NCBI GenBank assembly: GCA_900321535.1
Contig: ONWJ01000025.1
Coordinates: forward strand, 1-6,809
From: an uncultured Erysipelotrichaceae bacterium
Lineage (GTDB): Bacteria > Bacillota_I > Bacilli_A > RFN20 > CAG-826
Length of the DNA stretch: 6,809 nucleotides
Direction of reading: 5' to 3'
This document shows, piece by piece, positions 1-5,488 of this stretch; within the stretch, counting starts at the first letter, position 1; each line of letters opens with the position of its first letter. Position numbers and translations under genes: made by a program. Below the pieces are notes generated by a model. That model was not told where the DNA came from and did not search any database. It was given only the letters and a program-made list of their open reading frames with translations.

Positions 1-1593
1 CGCCAATCCGCCCTATTCATGTTATCGGTTTTGGTTTTAGCCGGCTGTGGAGGCGGCCAGCCTCAGCAAGCCTCCTCTTCCTTGGCCACGACCGCAGATC
101 CATCAACTTCTTCTGCCGCCGCTTCCGGCCCTAAGGAAAGCCCACGCGTTGCCTTAGCCAACAACTTCATCGCAGAAAACAAAGACTCTGTTGATAACTC
201 GTTAAAACCAACCTTCCATGTTTCGCCTCTCATCGGCTGGATGAATGACCCGAACGGATTCTCCGAGTATCACGATAAATTCCATCTTTTCTACCAGTAT
301 TATCCTTACGATTCGGTTTGGGGTTCTATGCACTGGGATCACCAAACCACCAAAGATTTCGTTAAGTGGGAGCACGAAAGCGTCGCCTTGGCCCCAGACC
401 AAGAATATGACCGTGGTGGCTGCTTCTCAGGCACTGCGATCGTAGAAGGGGATACCCATTACCTTGTCTATACTTCCGTTATCCCAGGCGCCCAAAATCA
501 ATCGGTCGCCTATTCTAAAGACGGGATCATCTATGAGAAGAACCCGGAGAAGAACCCAATCCTCTCTGGAAAGGATCTGCCTTCTGGATTCTCTAATGCA
601 GATTTTAGAGACCCATCCATTTTCAAACGGGGCGACGATTATTATTTGTTGGCGGGAAACGCTGACAACGCCGGCAACAAGCAAATCATCTGCTTCACTT
701 CCAAGAGCATTACCGAAGGCTGGAAATATCTCGGTGTTACTTTGTCTCGCACCAATGTCGGTGGGATCTTTGAATGCCCTGACATCATCACCATCGGTGA
801 AGATGACGTCTTAATTGCTTCTCCTCAACGTATTGCTAGGGCTAGCGAATATGAGTACCAAAACTCAGACTCTTGCGTTTATAAGATTGGCATGTTCAAT
901 CAGCGCAGCGGACGTTTCTTGTATCAAGGCGGCAACACCCTTGAGGAATTCGATAAAGGATTCTCCTTCTATGCCCCTCAAACCATGACCACCAGTGATG
1001 GAAGAGCGATTCTTACTGCTTGGATGAAGTCTTGGGGTGAAGCTAACGTCACCAAAGCGGATGGATGGGCAGGTTCCATGGTTTTGCCTAGAGAATTGAC
1101 CATCAAAGACGGCCATATCTATCAAGCTCCGGTCAGAGAGCTTTCTAACTACTTTGTTTCGAACGTTCCAAGCGATGACCTTGTTCTTGAAAACACCAGC
1201 CAAGAGATGACAAACATGGCGGGCCGTTCCGCTTCCATCTCACTTGAAATCGATGTGAAAGACGCTAAAAAAGCAGGTATCGAAGTGTTCAAGAAAGGCG
1301 ACGAGAGCACCAAGATTTATTATGACACCGAAGAAGGCGTTGTTGTCTTTGACCGTAATCGCTGCGGATCTTTGATGGATGGGGTAAGAAAAGCGAAAGT
1401 GGATCCCATCGACAACAAAATCAAGCTGCAGATCATCCTCGACGTCTCTAGTTGCGAAGTCTTCATCAATGATGGTTATTACACGATGACCGGCAATATC
1501 TTTGCAGATGCAACCTATAACGGGGTGTCCTTATACGCCGATGGCAAAGCTGGATTCTCCAACGTGATGTTCCACGAGATCAAAGTCAGCTAA
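1..1593 (+). CDS. Surface lipoprotein, GH32 beta-fructosidase (sucrose/levan/inulin hydrolase), 5' end outside window
   Basis: Glycoside hydrolase family 32 enzyme, expected to release fructose from sucrose or fructans outside the membrane. Numbering from the Met at base 19: WMNDPNG at 74-80 with nucleophile Asp77; FYQYYP 91-96; WGSMHWDH 101-108; FSGTA 136-140; RDP 197-199 with transition-state Asp198; EC 252-253 with acid/base Glu252; FYAPQ 317-321; GWAGSMVLPREL 349-360. A C-terminal beta-sandwich ends with SCEVFINDG near 478-486. All three catalytic acids are present. LAGC at 7-10 is a lipobox, followed by a Ser/Ala/Thr/Gln linker to about residue 60. The frame stays open to base 1, reading R-Q-S-A-L-F before this Met. 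Only nine residues would precede the lipid Cys if translation began at 19, so the true start with its basic n-region is almost certainly upstream. The motifs do not distinguish invertase from levanase. Unusual positions are Tyr for Asn in FYQYNP and Asp for Gly in MHWGH. Confidence 0.95.
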   Translation, partial: RQSALFMLSVLVLAGCGGGQPQQASSSLATTADPSTSSAAASGPKESPRVALANNFIAENKDSVDNSLKPTFHVSPLIGWMNDPNGFSEYHDKFHLFYQYYPYDSVWGSMHWDHQTTKDFVKWEHESVALAPDQEYDRGGCFSGTAIVEGDTHYLVYTSVIPGAQNQSVAYSKDGIIYEKNPEKNPILSGKDLPSGFSNADFRDPSIFKRGDDYYLLAGNADNAGNKQIICFTSKSITEGWKYLGVTLSRTNVGGIFECPDIITIGEDDVLIASPQRIARASEYEYQNSDSCVYKIGMFNQRSGRFLYQGGNTLEEFDKGFSFYAPQTMTTSDGRAILTAWMKSWGEANVTKADGWAGSMVLPRELTIKDGHIYQAPVRELSNYFVSNVPSDDLVLENTSQEMTNMAGRSASISLEIDVKDAKKAGIEVFKKGDESTKIYYDTEEGVVVFDRNRCGSLMDGVRKAKVDPIDNKIKLQIILDVSSCEVFINDGYYTMTGNIFADATYNGVSLYADGKAGFSNVMFHEIKVS

Positions 1594-1616
1594 TCCCGTT
1601 TTAAGCCCAAACATAG

Positions 1617-1646
1617 AACCTCCAGGCCCCCGGAGGTTTTCTTTTT
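1617..1646 (+). terminator. Intrinsic terminator after the GH32 gene
   Basis: AACCTCC (1617-1623) pairs perfectly with GGAGGTT (1632-1638) around an 8-nt loop. A T-rich run follows to 1646, broken by one C at 1641. It lies 24 bp after the TAA stop, so the GH32 transcript probably ends here and the next gene needs its own promoter. Confidence 0.85.
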
Positions 1647-1672
1647 CGTCGCATCGCTTTTTCAATAGTAAA

Positions 1673-1687
1673 ATGGAAACGATATCG
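1673..1687 (+). promoter_or_regulatory. Possible cre-like (CcpA) site over the -35 region
   Basis: Bases 1673-1687 match the degenerate Firmicutes cre consensus WTGNAANCGNWNNCW at every defined position except the last, where G replaces A/T. The site overlaps the -35 hexamer, a position where CcpA binding would repress. The consensus is loose and this stretch also contributes to the ACGATAT palindromes, so it may belong to another LacI-type regulator or mean nothing. Confidence 0.3.
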
Positions 1688-1701
1688 TGCTACGATATAA
1701 T
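1674..1701 (+). promoter_or_regulatory. Sigma-A-type promoter for the REC-EAL/HPt operon
   Basis: A perfect TATAAT at 1696-1701 is preceded 16 bp upstream by TGGAAA (1674-1679), a 4/6 match to TTGACA. A transcript would start near 1708, about 40 nt before the ATG at 1748. This argues against the earlier in-frame ATG at 1673, which would lie upstream of the transcript. The -10 box is unambiguous; the -35 is weaker. Confidence 0.7.
1682..1698. promoter_or_regulatory. Operator-like palindrome overlapping the -10 box
   Basis: ATATCGT (1682-1688), GCT, ACGATAT (1692-1698) form perfect 7-bp arms around a 3-nt centre, covering the promoter spacer and the start of TATAAT. A second, overlapping perfect palindrome, ACGATATCGT, lies at 1679-1688, so three copies of the ACGATAT half-site are clustered here. 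A bound repressor would block RNA polymerase. The regulator cannot be named from the sequence. Confidence 0.5.
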
Positions 1702-1747
1702 TACGAGCAAGAAAAAAGAAACCCGTTCCATCAGTGAAGACACGACT

Positions 1748-3466
1748 ATGAGCGAAGAACAAAGAAAGAACAATGCACAGCAAAGCCTCTTCTCCGTCAA
1801 GAAGACCGTTTTGGTGGTTGATGACGAGGAGATCAATCGCGAGATCATGTCCGCGATCCTTGCCGATGATTTTAATGTTCTCTGCGCTAGCGATGGCAAA
1901 GAAGCCTTGAAGATCCTTCAAGACGGCGAGCACAAAATCGATATGGTGTTGCTCGATATCTTCATGCCGACAGATGGGCGCGAGGTTTTGAAGGTCAGAC
2001 AAAAAGATAAATCCTTGAAGAATGTTCCTTTTATTGTCTGCACGAGCGATAAAAACATTGAAGAGGAATGCTTCCATTTAGGCGTCAACGACTTTATCAA
2101 AAAGCCTTATGAGAATCCCGATATCATCGTCGCGCGAATCAAGAGGATGATTGAGCTTTACGAAGACCGTTCCATCTTGAAAGAAGTGGAAAGAGAGAAA
2201 CTCACCGGTCTTTATAACATGGAGTTCTTCAAGAAGTACGCGAAGCAGTTTGATGCGCTTTACCCAGATGTCCAAAAGGACATGGTCACCATCTCCGTTA
2301 ATCGCTTCCTTCTTATCAATGAGCTATTTGGCAAAGGCTTCGGCGACCAAATCTTGTTGACCGTCACCAACTTCTTGAAGCAATACATCGTTTCTAACAT
2401 CGGCATCGTCGGCAAAGATTCCGGCAGCCATTTCATGCTTTATTGCGCGCATAACGAAAACTACGACAAATTCGGAGATCTCTTGATCGATGAACTTCAA
2501 CGCCTTAGGCAAGACATCAATATCTCCTTGCGTATCGGCGTCTATCCTAACGTGAGTCCTGAACTCGATAAGAACATCGTGATCGATCGCACCAAGACAG
2601 TCGCTTCTACATTAGTGGATGACTATTCCAAAACCATCGCGTTCTATAGCGAGGAAATCCAAGTCCAAACACTTCATAAAGAAGAGTTGATTGATGCCTT
2701 CCCGACCGCGTTACAAGAAGAGCAATTCAAGCTCTATTTCCAACCCAAATATAACGTTCAAGGGAAAGAGCCAAAGCTAACGAGCGCCGAAGTCCTCATC
2801 CGTTGGATCAGCCCGAAATACGGTTTCATCTCTCCCGGAGAGTTCATTCCTTTGTTCGAAGAGAACGGTTTGATTGCTCAACTCGATGATTACATTCTTC
2901 GCAAAGCCGCGGAATATATGCGAGTTTGGCAGGAAAAATACGGTTTTTACATCCCCCTTTCCATCAATTTATCCCGCGTTGATATCTATAAGCCGAGCCT
3001 TTTAGAGGACATTGTTTCCTATGTGGATAAGAACCATATTCCACACGAATGCGTGTACTTAGAGATTACCGAGTCGGCTTTCGTGACCGACTCCATCGCG
3101 GTAAATCCATTCCTCTCAAAGATCAGGGAATACGGCTTCAAGGTTGAAATCGATGACTTCGGCAGTGGTTATTCCTCCTTCGGCGCGCTCGCGGACTTGC
3201 CATTCGATGTTGTGAAAATCGACATGCAGTTTATCCGTAGCATGGACTCTAACCCCAAAGTCAAAGACATCATCAAGATGATTATCAACTTGTCTAAGAT
3301 GTTGAATGCAACGACCGTCGCAGAAGGCGTTGAAACGGAAGGGCAATATCTTTTCCTTAAGGAAAACGGATGTGATGTGATCCAAGGATACTATTTCTCC
3401 AAGCCTCTCCCGTTTGATGAATACGAAGCTTTGATTGATAAGGAGATGAAGCAGCATGGATGTTAA
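1748..3466 (+). CDS. Response regulator: REC, degenerate GGDEF and active-type EAL c-di-GMP phosphodiesterase
   Basis: A 572-residue cytosolic protein expected to hydrolyse cyclic di-GMP under phosphorylation control. The REC domain (about 19-137) has acidic pocket Asp25/Asp26, phospho-acceptor Asp70 in VLLDIFMP, Thr99 and Lys119 before Pro. The GGDEF-fold domain (about 150-305) keeps KLTGLYN at 151-157 but has GKDSGSHF (222-229) where GGDEF belongs and SVN where the metal-binding D-x-D belongs; no RxxD inhibitory site is visible. It should be catalytically dead and may bind GTP or only transmit signals. The EAL domain (about 312-570) has the full catalytic set: Glu348 (signature reads EVL), Asn407, Glu439, Asp469-Asp470, Lys490, Glu526 and Gln546, with loop DDFGSGYSSF intact. 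I chose ATG 1748 over the in-frame ATG 1673 because the TATAAT box lies between them; its Shine-Dalgarno is weak (GTGAAGA, 1734-1740). The HPt gene overlaps its 3' end. Confidence 0.95.
   Translation: MSEEQRKNNAQQSLFSVKKTVLVVDDEEINREIMSAILADDFNVLCASDGKEALKILQDGEHKIDMVLLDIFMPTDGREVLKVRQKDKSLKNVPFIVCTSDKNIEEECFHLGVNDFIKKPYENPDIIVARIKRMIELYEDRSILKEVEREKLTGLYNMEFFKKYAKQFDALYPDVQKDMVTISVNRFLLINELFGKGFGDQILLTVTNFLKQYIVSNIGIVGKDSGSHFMLYCAHNENYDKFGDLLIDELQRLRQDINISLRIGVYPNVSPELDKNIVIDRTKTVASTLVDDYSKTIAFYSEEIQVQTLHKEELIDAFPTALQEEQFKLYFQPKYNVQGKEPKLTSAEVLIRWISPKYGFISPGEFIPLFEENGLIAQLDDYILRKAAEYMRVWQEKYGFYIPLSINLSRVDIYKPSLLEDIVSYVDKNHIPHECVYLEITESAFVTDSIAVNPFLSKIREYGFKVEIDDFGSGYSSFGALADLPFDVVKIDMQFIRSMDSNPKVKDIIKMIINLSKMLNATTVAEGVETEGQYLFLKENGCDVIQGYYFSKPLPFDEYEALIDKEMKQHGC
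3440..3445 (+). promoter_or_regulatory. Ribosome binding site of the HPt gene, inside the upstream coding region
   Basis: AAGGAG at 3440-3445 lies 10 nt before ATG 3456 and within the last codons of the EAL gene. It fixes the HPt start and supports coupled translation of the two proteins. Confidence 0.8.
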
Positions 3467-3806
3467 ACAGTTCTACCAAGAAATAAAGGGCAATTATCAA
3501 AACGCCGTGTCGATCATGATGAATGATGCTTTGATTGCTCGCATGCTTACCAAATTCATGGCCAACAATGACTATGAAAAGATCATCTCCGCTTACGAAG
3601 CGAAAGACTTTCAAAGTCTATTCGCCGCCGTCCATGCCTTTAAAGGCGTCACCGGCAATCTGGCGTTGACCCCGTTATATGAACTTTCCTGCGCGATCAC
3701 CGAGGCTACAAGAAATAACCCTAATCCGGTGATCGATCAAGAAATCTCGCAGCTAAAAGAGGTTTACGCCTGCGTCAAATCCAACTACGAAAAATACATC
3801 GGCTAA
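3456..3806 (+). CDS. HPt (histidine phosphotransfer) domain protein
   Basis: A 116-residue stand-alone HPt protein. The signature HAFKGVTGNLAL at 60-71 fits the HxxKGxxxNLG pattern, with His60 as the phosphorylated residue and Lys63-Gly64 beside it. The rest is predicted helical, as expected for the four-helix bundle: helices before the motif (about 25-55), the His helix, and LYELSCAITEAT afterwards (74-85). There is no kinase, receiver or membrane segment. The start overlaps the EAL gene by 11 bp with a good ribosome binding site, so the two are co-translated. The natural partner is the REC domain of that protein, with HPt passing phosphate to it or draining it. No histidine kinase is present here, so the phosphate source must be encoded elsewhere. 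The domain call is firm; the partnership is inferred from gene order. Confidence 0.92.
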   Translation: MDVKQFYQEIKGNYQNAVSIMMNDALIARMLTKFMANNDYEKIISAYEAKDFQSLFAAVHAFKGVTGNLALTPLYELSCAITEATRNNPNPVIDQEISQLKEVYACVKSNYEKYIG

Positions 3807-3825
3807 GATAAATCTATATTCGTTT

Positions 3826-3848
3826 AGGCGGGTTTTGCCGCCTTTTTT
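3826..3848 (+). terminator. Intrinsic terminator of the REC-EAL/HPt operon
   Basis: AGGCGG (3826-3831) pairs with CCGCCT (3838-3843) around loop GTTTTG, followed by an unbroken T-run to 3848. It lies 19 bp after the HPt stop. It closes the two-gene operon and separates it from the next gene. Confidence 0.9.
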
Positions 3849-3879
3849 CAATTTTTCTGAAATAAAAGATAAAAACAAC

Positions 3880-3894
3880 ATCATCTAAGATGAT
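3880..3894. promoter_or_regulatory. 15-bp palindrome upstream of the unknown gene's promoter
   Basis: ATCATCT (3880-3886), A, AGATGAT (3888-3894) are perfect 7-bp arms around one base. It lies in AT-rich non-coding DNA about 32 bp before the -10 region. An odd-centred palindrome of this size is typical of a dimeric regulator's binding site. As RNA it could not form a proper loop, which favours a DNA-level role. The regulator is unknown. Confidence 0.4.
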
Positions 3895-3918
3895 TGCTGT
3901 GACACATTTGTTGCGACC

Positions 3919-3942
3919 TATCTAGTATGATAATGCTAGATA
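3919..3942. promoter_or_regulatory. -10 region bracketed by an inverted repeat
   Basis: TATGATAAT at 3926-3934 contains two overlapping -10-like hexamers (TATGAT, GATAAT at 5/6 each). No -35 at ideal spacing is clear; TTGTTG at 3908-3913 is 15 bp before GATAAT. The -10 is flanked by TATCTAG (3919-3925) and CTAGATA (3936-3942), a perfect 7-bp inverted repeat with a 10-bp spacer, which could be an operator. Transcription would begin near 3941, giving a leader of roughly 20 nt. Confidence 0.5.
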
Positions 3943-3946
3943 TTTT

Positions 3947-3952
3947 AGGAGG
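3947..3952 (+). promoter_or_regulatory. Consensus Shine-Dalgarno deciding the start at 3960
   Basis: AGGAGG lies 7 nt before ATG 3960. An in-frame ATG at 3927 lies inside the -10 region with no ribosome binding site, so 3960 is the real start. Confidence 0.9.
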
Positions 3953-3959
3953 AACGATT

Positions 3960-5483
3960 ATGCCAAACTATGAACCCCTTACCCAACAAGAAAAACAGGC
4001 CATCATTGACCGTCATCATTTCTTGGTCGACAAGATGAACGTGACCCTCGGTGGCGTTCTCAAATATGAAGATGAAGCCATCTTAAAAAAACTCGAAGAC
4101 CCCAAGCAGGTCGCGGCGTATCGCATGTTCCAAGAACAGCAAAGAAGGAACGCTAAGCGGGAAGCCTTGATGGACTCTTTAAAAAAGAAATATGGTCCTA
4201 ACACGATCACGTCCAACCCGGCTTCTAGAACCTTTAAGTTCATGCTTAGACTTGGCGATGACCCCAAGGACGTTGCCTATAATGAAAAGATTTATCAAGA
4301 ATATATCAGTCATCCAGAAAAGCTTGTCTATCGTTCCTACAGCAAACTTTTAAACCTCAACCCCAAGCAAATCTATGACCTTGGTAACGACAAGCAAGCC
4401 ATGGCCGAGTTCTATATGGAAAACACCGAACTATGCGAAAGCGCCTATTCGTTCGCTCCTGTTTTGAACGCACAAGATTCCCAGACGACGCGGGCCTTGA
4501 AAAAGGCGCTCGTTTCGATGGCGAAACCATTTGAGACGCTGAATGAATTAGGCAACGTGGTCAAAACCAGCGGCATTGAATACCTCGCCTTCCCAACCAT
4601 GACCCAAGAGCAGACCGCGATGTCGATGATGACTAGAGAACTATTCCAAGGCAATCCTTATCCGGATTTGACGGAAGTCGTAAACCAAAAACTCGGTGCG
4701 CAGATCCTTGAGAAACCTCACGATTATTTTCAGCACTTTATTGATGAAGGCATTGACATCAATGAACCTGACTTCCTCGTCAAATACAAAGCCATGAGAA
4801 GAGACCCTGAAACGGGCGAGAGAACGGAAGTCAGCTTTGATACGATTTTCGTTCAGCACGATCCTAACGCCTACATTGATACCAGGTCTCCCGAAGAGAT
4901 GTTCCAGATTAAGTGCGTCAATAAGGTATTCCAAGATCAATACGCTCAGAAATTCCAATCCCGCATCGCCACCAAACTCAATCAGATGATCTTCAATGTG
5001 AACCAACTCGAAGAAGAACATAAAGGCGGCTGGTTCGAACGCAACATCCTCCATTCCACCTCCGCTGAATGGACCGAATTCATCGAAGCGTTCAAACAAT
5101 TTAATGATCCCGAGCATCCAAATTATTTGAGAAAAGACGTTCTTCGTCCCAAAGCGCAGGCCTATCTCGATCATAAGCACGATCAAGGCTATGAAACCCT
5201 TGCCGATATGAAAGGCACCTCTTTAAAAAGAGGCACCTTCTGCCAATCCGTTATCGATGTCTGCGATGAGTTAGATGAACAGGAAGCTGCGATCAAAGAA
5301 GACATTGATATCCAGATCAACACTGGACTCAACGGCAAAGTCGGCCTTATCATCAACGCTGACCAAGTCGATATCTTCGGTGAGACGAATGTTCAATCTA
5401 ATGAAGCTCAACCAGCTCAATCCAAAGAGTTTGATATTGATATTGATGCTGAACTCAACGAAAGCGCCGATTTGACCCGTTAA
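3960..5483 (+). CDS. Hypothetical cytosolic helical protein, 507 residues, family not recognised
   Basis: I do not recognise this protein. It has no signal peptide, membrane segment, or nucleotide-binding or catalytic motif that I can identify. It is polar, rich in Gln, Glu, Lys and Asp, and looks largely helical. Visible regions: a charged N-terminal helical stretch with a Lys/Arg-rich patch (about 45-78); a middle section with FMLRLGDDPKD near 94-104 and repeated Tyr-rich helices (108-165); FQGNPYPDL near 229-237; a block at 355-440 that looks most domain-like, with GGWF (356-359), SAEWTEF (368-374), FNDPEHPNYL (381-390), YLDHK (402-406) and MKGTSLKRGTFC (417-428) and the protein's only two tryptophans; and a probably disordered acidic tail containing FDIDIDAELN (491-500). 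Start and expression signals are strong (AGGAGG). The C26 lipoprotein gene begins 5 bp after the stop. The coding region is certain; function cannot be assigned. Confidence 0.93.
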   Translation: MPNYEPLTQQEKQAIIDRHHFLVDKMNVTLGGVLKYEDEAILKKLEDPKQVAAYRMFQEQQRRNAKREALMDSLKKKYGPNTITSNPASRTFKFMLRLGDDPKDVAYNEKIYQEYISHPEKLVYRSYSKLLNLNPKQIYDLGNDKQAMAEFYMENTELCESAYSFAPVLNAQDSQTTRALKKALVSMAKPFETLNELGNVVKTSGIEYLAFPTMTQEQTAMSMMTRELFQGNPYPDLTEVVNQKLGAQILEKPHDYFQHFIDEGIDINEPDFLVKYKAMRRDPETGERTEVSFDTIFVQHDPNAYIDTRSPEEMFQIKCVNKVFQDQYAQKFQSRIATKLNQMIFNVNQLEEEHKGGWFERNILHSTSAEWTEFIEAFKQFNDPEHPNYLRKDVLRPKAQAYLDHKHDQGYETLADMKGTSLKRGTFCQSVIDVCDELDEQEAAIKEDIDIQINTGLNGKVGLIINADQVDIFGETNVQSNEAQPAQSKEFDIDIDAELNESADLTR

Positions 5484-5488
5484 TCAAC

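Noticed and set aside
865..1203. Antisense open frames over the GH32 gene and similar ones opposite the other genes (e.g. 4641-5186)
   Set aside because: They are shadows of well-supported + strand genes and show no ribosome binding site or recognisable protein features.
1673..1747. N-terminal extension of the REC-EAL protein from ATG 1673
   Set aside because: The perfect TATAAT at 1696-1701 lies inside it, and the extension is not part of the REC fold; ATG 1748 fits the promoter and the domain.
1601..2077. Minus-strand open frame running from the REC gene into the terminator
   Set aside because: It reads through the terminator, promoter and REC coding region, and its protein has no recognisable features.
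3927..3959. ATG 3927 as start of the unknown gene
   Set aside because: It lies inside the -10 region and has no ribosome binding site, whereas ATG 3960 has AGGAGG at ideal spacing.
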